A stretch of DNA of 32,408 nt from Streptomyces longispororuber (lineage in GTDB: Bacteria; Actinomycetota; Actinomycetes; Streptomycetales; Streptomycetaceae). Numbering within the stretch: the stretch's first letter is position 1; each line of letters begins with the position of its first letter. A program made the position numbers and the translations under genes. Below are positions 8,157 to 15,003 of the stretch, piece after piece. Under the pieces are notes generated by a model, which was not told the origin of the DNA, did not search any database, and saw only the letters and a list, made by a program, of their open reading frames with translations. Where the stretch lies: positions 1-32,408 of the forward strand of contig NZ_BNBT01000098.1 of NCBI RefSeq assembly GCF_014656095.1, written 5' to 3'.

Positions 8157-8194
8157 GGCCGCCCCCTCCCCGTGCTCGCGTTCCGACTCCCGGC

Positions 8195-8237
8195 GCCTGT
8201 ACAGAACCCGTTTACACGCCTGTACAGAACCCGTTTA
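8195..8237. repeat. tandem 20-bp direct repeat with 23-bp period, putative operator pair
   Basis: The sequence GCCTGTACAGAACCCGTTTA occurs exactly at 8195-8214 and 8218-8237, a 23-bp period or about two helical turns. Each copy extends into a partial dyad (TGTA...TACA, six of ten pairs matching in the second copy). The pair sits 40-80 bases upstream of the DUF6412-yidC operon, and the second copy includes the HxlR stop codon. Two helically phased copies in a promoter suggest cooperative regulator binding. Confidence 0.6.
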
Positions 8238-8807
8238 TACAGGATCCGTCGTGAGTGGCTGAAGCAGGCGTCGGGGCGCCAGGAGCGCCCGACTGACCGG
8301 ATCGCTCGGTTCCGGGTCGAGTCCGGGGCCGGGCAGCATCTCCACGTCCTCCACCGGCACGAGGCCCCCGCAGGCCGGGCACTCCCCCGCGGCCCCCAGC
8401 TCCGTACCGCACGCGACGTGCCGGAACAGGCGCAGCGGCGCGGTGCCGCCGAAGGTGTCGAGGCCCCAGGCGCCGAGGGCGCGCAGGGCGGGCCACAGGG
8501 CGCGGCCGCGCTCGGTGACGACGTACTCGTGGCGCCGGGGGGCGTCCGCGCAGGGCCGCTTCTCCAGGACGCCCGCCTCGGTCAGCGTCTGGAGGCGGGC
8601 GGCGAGGACCGCGCGGGGGATGCCGAGGTGGACGAGGAAGTCGTTGTAGCGCCGGACGCCGTAGAGCGCGTCCCGCACGACGAGCAGCGTCCAGCGCTCC
8701 CCGACGACTTCGAGCGCGCGGGCGATGGAGCACTCCTGCGTCGCGTAGTCCTTGCCGAGAGCCATGGCCCCACTGTAGCCACCTTTACCCAGGGCTGGTT
8801 CATTCAT
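8235..8807 (-). CDS. HxlR family winged-helix regulator with C-terminal zinc-ribbon-like tail
   Basis: The 190-residue protein has the HxlR signature: a conserved Cys in ATQECSIARALEVVGERWTLL, then RDALYGVRRYNDFLVHLGI, LAARLQTLTEAGVLEKRP and RRHEYVVTERGRAL. The C-terminal part has CGTELGAAGECPACGG, a knuckle arrangement typical of the HxlR subgroup with a zinc-ribbon-like extension. ATG 8807 is chosen because AGGAG lies eight bases upstream; ATG 8765 is a weaker alternative. It is divergent from an MFS exporter, with an 18-bp inverted repeat between them, one arm covering its own start codon. It is therefore probably an autoregulated repressor of the exporter, responding to redox or small-molecule signals as other HxlR proteins do. 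Confidence 0.9.
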   Translation of the reverse strand: MNEPALGKGGYSGAMALGKDYATQECSIARALEVVGERWTLLVVRDALYGVRRYNDFLVHLGIPRAVLAARLQTLTEAGVLEKRPCADAPRRHEYVVTERGRALWPALRALGAWGLDTFGGTAPLRLFRHVACGTELGAAGECPACGGLVPVEDVEMLPGPGLDPEPSDPVSRALLAPRRLLQPLTTDPV

Positions 8808-8859
8808 TGAACTTACTCCTGCTACGGTCGCCGGGCACCGCAAGTTCAATGAACGAACC
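8797..8859. promoter_or_regulatory. paired 18-bp inverted operators between HxlR and MFS genes
   Basis: GGTTCATTCATTGAACTT (8797-8814) and AAGTTCAATGAACGAACC (8842-8859) are reverse complements with one mismatch across 27 bases. Each arm is itself a dyad (GTTCA-5-TGAAC on the left, GTTCA-1-TGAAC on the right), as expected for two dimers. The left arm overlaps the HxlR start codon. The right arm lies about 70 bases before the MFS start, and another GAACC half-site follows at 8866-8870. This is the likely HxlR operator. Confidence 0.75.
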
Positions 8860-8928
8860 ATCAACGAACCTGACAGGACTCGCCGGCGCGGGCGCCTCAC
8901 CCCGCGCCTTCCGAAGGGGCACTCACGC

Positions 8929-10362
8929 ATGCCACGCCCAGCCACCTCCACGGCCGTCACACCCACCACACCCGTCACACCCGCCACGGCTTCGGCACCC
9001 GCCAGGACCGGCGCCGGCGCCCCGGCCCGCACCCTCGCCCTGACCAGCGCCGCGACCTTCATGGCCCTGATGACCTACACGGCCCCGATGGTCACGCTCT
9101 CCGACACCGCCGCCGCGCTCGGCACCTCGCTGTCCGCGCAGGCCTGGCTCCTCAACGGCACCCCGCTCGGCCTCGCCGCGCTGCTCCTCGTCGCCGGGAG
9201 CCTCGCCGACGACTACGGGCGCCGCCGCGTCTTCCTGTACGGGACGTACGCGCTCGGCGTCACCACGGCGCTCGGCGCGCTCGCCACGTCCACCTGGATG
9301 TTCACGCTGGCCCGCGTCGTCCAGGGCGCCGCGAGCGCCGCCGTCCTCGCGGCCAGCCTCGGCCTGCTCGCCCAGGCCTACCCGGCCGGGCCCGGGCGGA
9401 TCCGGGCCACCGGCGTCTGGGGCGCGTGCGTCAGCGGGGGCATCGCGCTCTCACCGGTCGTCTCCGGCGCGCTCGCCACGCTCGCCGACTGGCGCCTGCC
9501 GTACGCCGTCATGGCCTTGGCCACCCTCGCCGTCGGCGCGCTCGGCCCGCGCGCCCTGACCGAGTCCCGCGCGCCGCGCCCCGGCCGGCCCGACCTCGCG
9601 GGCGCGGTGACCTTCGGCCTGGCCCTGGTCGCGCTGCTAGCGGCGCTCACCCTGGGCCGCGACGGCTGGCTGCGGGCCCCGGTGGGCGCCCTGCTCGGCC
9701 TGTCCGCCGCCCTCCTGGCCGTGTTCACGTACGTGGAACGCCGGGCGCGCACCCCGATGCTGGACCTGGGCCTGCTGCGCCGCCCGCTGTTCCTCACCTC
9801 GACGGCGGGCGGCCTGTTCACCGGCCTGTCGGTGATCGCCCTGTTCAGCTATCTGCCGACGGTGCTGCAGCACACCATGGGCCTGACCGCGATGGGCACG
9901 GCCTGGCTGTTCGTGCTCTGGTCGGGGACGGGTTTCCTGGTCGCGCTCCAGGCCCGGCGCCTCGCGGGCCGCGTCAGCGCGCGGCACCAGCTCGCCGCCG
10001 GGTTCCTGCTGCACGCCGGCGCGGCCGTGACGATGCTGGGCGCGGCCGCGGGCAGTTGGCCGCGCCTGCTGCCGGGGCTGCTGCTCTCCGGCGTGGGCAG
10101 CGGCCTGCTGAACGCCGCCCTGCCGCTGCTCGCCGTCGAGTCGGTGCCGCCGGGGCGTGCCGCGATGGGCTCCGGCGCGGGCAACACCGCCCGGTACATC
10201 GGCTCGGCGGCGGGCGTGGCCCTGATGATCGCGGTGTCCACCGCCTCCGGGTCCTCCCCCGCCGCCCTCGCGCACGGCGCGGACGTGGCCCTCGCCGTGT
10301 CGGCCGGGCTCGGCGTCCTCGCCGCGCTCACCGTCGTCCTGGCGCGGGACCGGCGCCGCTGA
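8929..10362 (+). CDS. MFS transporter, drug-exporter (DHA2-like) type
   Basis: The 477-residue protein has a Thr/Ala/Pro-rich N-terminal tail of about 35 residues and then 12-14 membrane helices. The loop 2-3 motif is GSLADDYGRRRVFLYGT (MFS motif A), followed by RVVQGAASAAVLAASLGLL and the antiporter-type ATGVWGACVSGGIALSPVVSGAL (motif C region, G-x6-GP-like). The second half has LPTVLQHTMGL and PPGRAAMGSGAGNTARYIGSAAGVAL, typical of DHA2 exporters. It probably exports a small toxic compound by proton antiport. GAAGGGG lies upstream of the ATG. It is divergent from the HxlR repressor. Its last 11 codons form the first unit of a triplicated 47-bp repeat. Confidence 0.9.
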   Translation: MPRPATSTAVTPTTPVTPATASAPARTGAGAPARTLALTSAATFMALMTYTAPMVTLSDTAAALGTSLSAQAWLLNGTPLGLAALLLVAGSLADDYGRRRVFLYGTYALGVTTALGALATSTWMFTLARVVQGAASAAVLAASLGLLAQAYPAGPGRIRATGVWGACVSGGIALSPVVSGALATLADWRLPYAVMALATLAVGALGPRALTESRAPRPGRPDLAGAVTFGLALVALLAALTLGRDGWLRAPVGALLGLSAALLAVFTYVERRARTPMLDLGLLRRPLFLTSTAGGLFTGLSVIALFSYLPTVLQHTMGLTAMGTAWLFVLWSGTGFLVALQARRLAGRVSARHQLAAGFLLHAGAAVTMLGAAAGSWPRLLPGLLLSGVGSGLLNAALPLLAVESVPPGRAAMGSGAGNTARYIGSAAGVALMIAVSTASGSSPAALAHGADVALAVSAGLGVLAALTVVLARDRRR

Positions 10363-10468
10363 CGGCCCCGCGACTCACCGTCGTCGTGCCGCGGGACCGG
10401 CGCCGCTGACGGCCCCGCGACTCACCGTCGTCCTGCCTCCGGACCGGCGCCGCTGACGGCCCCGCCCT
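10328..10468. repeat. three tandem 47-bp repeats at the convergent gene ends
   Basis: Units at 10328-10374, 10375-10421 and 10422-10468 match closely. Each contains CTCACCGTCGTC, GGACCGGCGCCGCTGAC and GGCCCCGC. The first encodes the end of the MFS protein (LTVVLARDRRR and its stop). The third forms, on the other strand, the last codons of the sodium:solute symporter. The array thus looks like a duplicated gene end now shared by two convergent genes. Each unit carries the GC-rich dyad CGGCGCCG and could act as a bidirectional terminator; that role is inference. Confidence 0.85.
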
Positions 10469-11954
10469 CCTCCTCCGTCCCGGCCGGATCGCGGGCGAGC
10501 ACCTCGCCGTCCGGCCGGGGGTCGCGGTCGCCGGGGCCGACGCCCGACACGACCAGGGCGACCGCCAGGTTGACGCCGAGCGCCACGATCCCGGCGTTCA
10601 TGCCCCACACCGGGTCGCGGTCGGTGAAGACCAGGCCGCACACGACCGCGACCCCCACGACGAGCCCGCTGACGGCTCCGGCGAGCGTCAGGCGCCGCCA
10701 CACCAGCCCGAGCAGCAGCATGGGGACGAGCTGGGCCATCCCCTCGTACGAGATGAGCGAGAGCCGCACGAGGGTGTTGGGCGTCGCGTACGTCAGGACG
10801 AGCGCGAGTGCCCCCGCCGCCACGACGACGCCCTGCGAGGCGAGCTTCTGCCGCGCGGGCGAGCGCCACCGGGGCAGCAGCGACAGCACGCTGCTGCCCC
10901 ACATCGTTCCGATGACCAGCATGAACACCGCCATCGGCACGATCGACGACAGTGCGGCGGCGACCCCGATGACGCCCACAGCCCAGGCGGGCAGCGAGTC
11001 CACCACCAGCTCGAACAGCGCCAGGTTCGACCCGGCCCCGGTCAGCCCCGGCACCACGAACAGCGCCGCGAGACCGAGCAGCATCGGCACGAAGAGCAGG
11101 ACGTTGTACGCGGGCAGCCAGATGGCGTTGCGGCGCAGGGCGTCCGCGTCGCGGGCGCCGAGGTACCCGGCGACGGTGGTCGGGAAGATCACCACGGTGA
11201 GGGCGTTGAGGAAGGAGGTCGTGGCGAACCACGCCTCCCCGTACGGCGAACCGCCGTGCCCCGGCAGCGTGAGCCAGTCGCGCTTCTCGCTCACCACCCG
11301 GTCGAGGAAGTCCCCGTACCCGTCGAAGTAGTGCAGCGGCACGTACACCGCGAGGAACGCGAGCGTCCCGATCACGAGTACGTCCTTGAGCACCGAGACC
11401 CAGGCGCTGCCGCGCAGCCCGCTCACCACGACGAACCCGGTGGTGACGGCGAACCCGATGAAGTACGCCCAGTTCAGGCTGATGGCCCCGTACGAGATGG
11501 TCGACACGACCACCCCCATCCCGGTGATCTGCAACTGGATGTACGGCAGCAGGAACACGGTCACCAGCACCGCGATCCCCGCCCCCAGCCAGGGCCGGCC
11601 GAAGCGGTGGGCCACCATGTCGCTGATGCTCACCAGACCGTGCCGCCGCGCGTACTCCCAGAGCAAAGGCCCGACCACGTAGCCCACGGCGTACCCGCAC
11701 GACATGTACGCGACGACGTACAGGACGGGCGCGCCGAAGTTGTACCCCCAGCCCGCGGCCCCCAGATAGCTGAAGCTGGTGTACCCCTCGCCCGCCATCA
11801 GCACCCAGATGAACACCGGCCCGAGCGACCGCCCGCCCACCGACCACTCGGCGAGCCCGCCCTGCCCGCCGCGGCCCTTGACGGCGAGCAGCCCGAGCAC
11901 GACGGTGCCGACCATGAACACCCCGAAGACGGAAGTGGCGACAGCGGTGTTCAC
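10422..11954 (-). CDS. sodium:solute symporter (SSS) family permease
   Basis: The 510-residue protein has about 13 hydrophobic helices. Family landmarks are FLAWSVGGRSLG-like text (LAEWSVGGRSLGPVFIWVL), AGEGYTSFSYLGAAGWGYNFG, YVVGPLLWEYARRHG, SISDMVAHRFGRPWLG and AALSSIVPMAVFMLVIGTMWG. It resembles the monocarboxylate/pantothenate branch of the family, but the substrate is not determinable. The GTG start at 11954 has GGGAGG about eight bases upstream and overlaps by 4 bp (GTGA) the stop of a small DUF3311 gene, the usual partner of such symporters in actinomycetes. The C-terminal 40 residues are charged and cytosolic, and the last codons lie inside the 47-bp repeat array. Confidence 0.9.
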   Translation of the reverse strand: MNTAVATSVFGVFMVGTVVLGLLAVKGRGGQGGLAEWSVGGRSLGPVFIWVLMAGEGYTSFSYLGAAGWGYNFGAPVLYVVAYMSCGYAVGYVVGPLLWEYARRHGLVSISDMVAHRFGRPWLGAGIAVLVTVFLLPYIQLQITGMGVVVSTISYGAISLNWAYFIGFAVTTGFVVVSGLRGSAWVSVLKDVLVIGTLAFLAVYVPLHYFDGYGDFLDRVVSEKRDWLTLPGHGGSPYGEAWFATTSFLNALTVVIFPTTVAGYLGARDADALRRNAIWLPAYNVLLFVPMLLGLAALFVVPGLTGAGSNLALFELVVDSLPAWAVGVIGVAAALSSIVPMAVFMLVIGTMWGSSVLSLLPRWRSPARQKLASQGVVVAAGALALVLTYATPNTLVRLSLISYEGMAQLVPMLLLGLVWRRLTLAGAVSGLVVGVAVVCGLVFTDRDPVWGMNAGIVALGVNLAVALVVSGVGPGDRDPRPDGEVLARDPAGTEEEGGAVSGAGPEAGRR

Positions 11955-12160
11955 ACCCGCCCCTCCCGCCTCTTCCGGTCCCCCCGATAAGTGAGCCAGA
12001 CGGCGACGGGGGTGAGCAGGGTGGCGGCGAGCAGCCACACGAACAGGAAGGGCAGCCCGAGCACGACGGGCTCGACCCGGTTGGCGAACGGCAGCGCCCC
12101 CAGGTACAGCACGAAGGGGACGAGCAGCCAGAGCAGATGCGGCCGACGGCGAATGATCAC
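11951..12160 (-). CDS. DUF3311 small membrane protein, partner of SSS symporter
   Basis: The 69-residue protein has two membrane helices: LLWLLVPFVLYLGALPFANRV and VVLGLPFLFVWLLAATLLTPVAVWL. It ends in the basic RGDRKRREGRV. This is the DUF3311 pattern; these tiny proteins are regularly co-encoded with SSS symporters and probably assist assembly or activity. I chose GTG 12160 because typical members are 65-80 residues. The open frame extends upstream to 12379 through Arg/Pro-rich 21-bp repeats that look non-coding. The start is uncertain, as no strong ribosome site is seen. Confidence 0.8.
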   Translation of the reverse strand: MIIRRRPHLLWLLVPFVLYLGALPFANRVEPVVLGLPFLFVWLLAATLLTPVAVWLTYRGDRKRREGRV

Positions 12161-12180
12161 GAAGAGGCAGCCTACGACGG

Positions 12181-12264
12181 GGGTGCGGCGTGCCGGGGGC
12201 TGGGCGTGGCGCGCTGCGGGCGGGGTGCGGCGCACTGTGGGCGGGGCGTGGCGCGCTGCGGGGC
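12181..12264. repeat. four tandem 21-bp GC-rich repeats
   Basis: Degenerate 21-bp units start at 12181, 12202, 12223 and 12244, each of the form GGGYGYGGCGYGCTGYGGGCG. They lie in the 246-bp gap between the divergent DUF3311 and SEC-C genes. The rest of the gap is GC-rich sequence without other structure, apart from a -10-like TACGGT near the SEC-C start. Confidence 0.65.
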
Positions 12265-12393
12265 GAGGTCCCCGGCCGGCCCCCAGGGGGCGCACAGCGG
12301 AGGAAAGGGCGCGAGGAAGGGCCCGGGCGCGAGGGGTGCGACACCGGACCACACCGGGGCCGCGGCCCATACACCCCACCCCACGAACGGCAG

Positions 12394-12399
12394 TACGGT
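12394..12399 (+). promoter_or_regulatory. -10 element TACGGT, probable leaderless start for the SEC-C gene
   Basis: TACGGT ends seven bases before the ATG at 12407, and no ribosome-binding sequence lies between them. This spacing fits transcription starting at or next to the ATG, giving a leaderless mRNA, which is common in Streptomyces. No clear -35 is visible. Confidence 0.4.
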
Positions 12400-12406
12400 G
12401 TCACCC

Positions 12407-13450
12407 ATGCGCCCCGACACGCCTGCCGACCACGTCGACCACATCGCCGAAGCGGAGCGCCTGGAGCGCACCGCCGGCCTCTACCCCGAGGACGCGGAGC
12501 ACCTGCTGCTGCAGGCCGCGGCCCACCTGGAGCTGGCCGACGCCCGCGACCGCGCGACGACGCTCTACGACAAGCTGCTCTCCCCGTCGGCCCCGCACCC
12601 GCCGGAGAACCCCACGCTGATCCGCGCGCTCAAGGCGGCGAACCTGTGGGAGTACGGACACGAGGCGGAAGCGCGGGCGATCATAGAGGGCGTACGGGGC
12701 TCGCGGCCGGCGGAGGCCGCGCCCTGGGTGATCGTCGCGGAGGCCCTGGAGGCCCACGACGAGCTGGACCAGGCCCACGCGACCTTCTCCGAGGCGCTGG
12801 ACCGCCTGCTCCCCGACCCGGACCTCGACCCGCCCTACGCGACGCACCCGCTGCTCTACGGCCGCCACCGCGTGCGCCGCCTGCTCGGCGCGCCGCACGA
12901 CAACTGGGACGAGCGCGCGGACCGCGTGCACCGGGCCCGCGCGGCGGCGGCGGGCCGCACGCCGGTGCCGCTGGACGAGCTCCACGACCCCAAGCGCGTG
13001 TGGTCCCTGGGCTCGGAGAACCCGGAGGAGATCCGCGCCGAGATCACCCGCCTCCAGGCCGAACTGGGCACCTACCGCGAGGCCCTGTCCCGCCCCTTCC
13101 CGGTGGCGGTCCTCCACTGGCCGGCCCCGGAGCTCACGGAACTCCTCGCGGCGTACCCGGACTTGACATCGGAGTACCCCTCCCACGAGGCCCACCTGGC
13201 GACCATAGAGTCCTCCCTCCGCGAACTCGCCGCCTCGGGCACCCCCAACCTGGGCATCGTCACAGGAACAGTCCCGTCCTACGAAGCCTTCGCCGCCTCA
13301 GAGGGCACCTCACCTTCGGACGCGACCCTCCTCCCCCAGTACGCCACGACCTTGGCGGCCCGCGGACGAGCGGTGGGGTGGCCGCCTCGGGCTTCGGAGG
13401 GGTGCTGGTGTGGGTCGGGGCGGAAGTACGGGGAGTGCCACGGGGCATAG
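12407..13450 (+). CDS. tetratricopeptide-like protein with C-terminal SEC-C zinc motif
   Basis: The 347-residue protein is helical at its N-terminal half, with TPR-like pairs (AEHLLLQAAAHLELADARDRATTLYDKLL, LIRALKAANLWEYGHEAEARAIIEG, PWVIVAEALEAHDELDQAHATFSEAL). It ends in a SEC-C motif, CWCGSGRKYGECHG, the zinc-binding module found at the tail of SecA and many bacterial proteins. The role is probably protein or nucleic-acid interaction; there is no enzymatic motif. It is the last high-GC gene before the lower-GC island and seems to mark its left border. The stop is TAG, followed by a short dyad (TTCCG-6-CGGAA, about 13466-13481). Confidence 0.8.
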   Translation: MRPDTPADHVDHIAEAERLERTAGLYPEDAEHLLLQAAAHLELADARDRATTLYDKLLSPSAPHPPENPTLIRALKAANLWEYGHEAEARAIIEGVRGSRPAEAAPWVIVAEALEAHDELDQAHATFSEALDRLLPDPDLDPPYATHPLLYGRHRVRRLLGAPHDNWDERADRVHRARAAAAGRTPVPLDELHDPKRVWSLGSENPEEIRAEITRLQAELGTYREALSRPFPVAVLHWPAPELTELLAAYPDLTSEYPSHEAHLATIESSLRELAASGTPNLGIVTGTVPSYEAFAASEGTSPSDATLLPQYATTLAARGRAVGWPPRASEGCWCGSGRKYGECHGA

Positions 13451-13508
13451 GGCCGGCCGCCGCGCTTCCGTTCGCGCGGAACCCGACCGTACGAGACGAG
13501 AAGGTTTC

Positions 13509-13958
13509 ATGAGTACCGCGAAGCCGTCGTCGCCCGGCGTCTCGGCAAGGATGAGTCGCCAGGCCCGTCGAGACACCGCCCCTGAGGTGGCGGTGCGCCG
13601 TTTGCTGCACGCCTCGGGCCACCGGTACCGGCTCAACGTGCGGGTACCCGGGATGTCCCGACGAACGATCGACATCGCGTTCACCCGCGCCAAGGTGGCC
13701 GTCTTCCTCGACGGATGCTTCTGGCACGGCTGCCCGGAACACGCGACGCGCCCCAAGGCGAACGCGGAGTGGTGGCGACAGAAGCTCGACGGCAACATCG
13801 CGCGCGACGCGGAGACGAGCGAACACTTGACCGATGAGGGATGGATCGTTCTACGGTTCTGGGAACACGAGGCACCCGAGAGCGTGGCCGAACGCGTGGC
13901 GACCGCCGTCGCACGCCAACGCCGGGCAGGTCGGCGCCAGAACAAGGGAGAACAGTGA
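13509..13958 (+). CDS. vsr: Vsr-type very short patch repair endonuclease
   Basis: The 149-residue protein carries the Vsr fold. RDTAPEVAVRRLLHASGHRYRLN (21-43) is followed by RRTIDIAF with the catalytic Asp55, FLDGCFWHGCPEH (66-78) with the zinc-binding Cys/His and the catalytic His region, and KLDGNIARD. WEH (118-120) stands where E. coli Vsr has a zinc-ligand Cys. Vsr nicks next to the T of T:G mismatches that arise when 5-methylcytosine deaminates; related Vsr-like nucleases also serve as restriction enzymes. The ATG has GAGAAGG six bases upstream. Its stop overlaps the start of the next methyltransferase by 4 bp (GTGA). It is either a repair companion of the methyltransferases or the cleaving component of the locus. 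Confidence 0.93.
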   Translation: MSTAKPSSPGVSARMSRQARRDTAPEVAVRRLLHASGHRYRLNVRVPGMSRRTIDIAFTRAKVAVFLDGCFWHGCPEHATRPKANAEWWRQKLDGNIARDAETSEHLTDEGWIVLRFWEHEAPESVAERVATAVARQRRAGRRQNKGEQ

Positions 13959-14926
13959 GCGGCTTGAGATTCGTGGATGTCTGTTCGGGCGGTGGAGGAC
14001 TGGCCCTCGGGCTGGAACAGGCCGGCTTCGCACCGGTCCTGCTCCTGGACTCGAATCCGATCGCCTGCCAGACGCTGATGACGAACCGGCCGACATGGAA
14101 CGTTCTCCAGATGGATCTGCTGGAGTTCAATCCGGTTGATCACCAAGAGACCTACGACGTGGATCTGCTGTCGGCCGGCCTTCCACGAGTGAAGTCCTCA
14201 GCGACCGCGAAGCGCATCGAGACCGGTGCCGAGCTGCGCCTCCTCCAGGCCACCGTCTACTTGGCCCACGCCGTGCAGCCGCGTGCTCTCCTGATCGAGA
14301 ACGTTCCTGGACTCGTCGACAGCGATGCCTTCGACGAGGTGCGTGTGTTCATCCAGCAGGAACTCGAACACCTCGGTTACGGCTTTCACTGGTTCATCCT
14401 AAATGCGCAGGATTTCGGCGTCCCACAGGATCGTAAGCAAGGTGTGCTCGTCGCCCTGAAGAACCAGTTCTTCGGCAAGTTTCAGCAGCCGATGCCGACG
14501 GTGACACGACACACGACTGTGGGGGAGGCCCTGCACCCGTCCATGTCGGCTCGGGGCTGGGCGGGCGCCGACGACTGGGCGGCGCAGGCGGATCAGGTGG
14601 CACCCACTTTGGTCGGCGGCTCCGACAAGCGTGGAGGCGCCGATCTCGGGTTGACCGGATCGAAGAAGGCGTGGGCCCGTATGGGCGTCAACGGAGGCGC
14701 ACTGGCCGACGAGGTGCCCGGACCGGATGGCGTACAGGAATCGGACAAGTCCGGTTCCCCCCTGAAGAAGCTCACAGTGGATCAAGCTGCCGTCCTGCAG
14801 TCCTTCCCCATGGACTGGATTTTCGCCGGGAAGAAGACGGCTCGCTACCGTCAGATCGGTCACGCCTCGCCGCCCCCCGTGGGCAAGGCTCTGGGTTCCG
14901 CCATCGCCGATGCCCTGCGGGCCTGA
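13955..14926 (+). CDS. C5-cytosine methyltransferase-like protein lacking the catalytic Cys
   Basis: The 323-residue protein has motif I FVDVCSGGGGLALGLEQAGF (6-25), motif VI LLIENVPGL (112-120), motif VIII-like DFGVPQDRKQGVLVAL (153-168) and motif X-like RQIGHASPPPVGKALG (299-314). Where motif IV should read G-PPCQ-S, it has DLLSAGLPRVKSSATAKR (70-87): the catalytic Cys is absent, and GH replaces GN in motif X. The reading frame is intact and the surroundings are well conserved. I recall similar cysteine-less proteins in other actinomycetes, so this looks like a family rather than decay. A GTG start with AAGGGAG upstream couples it to vsr. It may bind S-adenosylmethionine and DNA and pair with the next methyltransferase; independent methylation seems unlikely. 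Confidence 0.88.
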   Translation: MSGLRFVDVCSGGGGLALGLEQAGFAPVLLLDSNPIACQTLMTNRPTWNVLQMDLLEFNPVDHQETYDVDLLSAGLPRVKSSATAKRIETGAELRLLQATVYLAHAVQPRALLIENVPGLVDSDAFDEVRVFIQQELEHLGYGFHWFILNAQDFGVPQDRKQGVLVALKNQFFGKFQQPMPTVTRHTTVGEALHPSMSARGWAGADDWAAQADQVAPTLVGGSDKRGGADLGLTGSKKAWARMGVNGGALADEVPGPDGVQESDKSGSPLKKLTVDQAAVLQSFPMDWIFAGKKTARYRQIGHASPPPVGKALGSAIADALRA

Positions 14927-14989
14927 CCGGCTCATCGGTTCCCTCACGTCGGCTCTCCCGTACGGACCTGAGCACCATCGGTCGCCGGC

Positions 14990-14995
14990 TACACT
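14990..14995 (+). promoter_or_regulatory. -10 element TACACT before the second methyltransferase
   Basis: TACACT ends eight bases upstream of the ATG at 15004, with no ribosome site between. This is the spacing of a leaderless transcript starting near 15002-15004. The 77-bp gap after the first methyltransferase therefore may hold a separate promoter, so the catalytic methyltransferase could be made independently of vsr. No convincing -35 is seen. Confidence 0.45.
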
Positions 14996-15003
14996 TCAAT
15001 CCC

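Noticed and set aside
8808..9062. N-terminal extension of the HxlR gene up to 9062
   Set aside because: It would run through the operator and the MFS 5' end with low-complexity sequence; AGGAG supports ATG 8807.
13841..13954. Longer start for the first methyltransferase
   Set aside because: It would overlap vsr by over 100 bp with Arg-rich non-family residues; GTG 13955 has a good ribosome site and motif I begins at once.
14161..14215. Frameshift or pseudogene explaining the missing PCQ motif
   Set aside because: The flanking motifs are in one uninterrupted frame and no alternative frame yields PPCQ here, so the substitution appears real.
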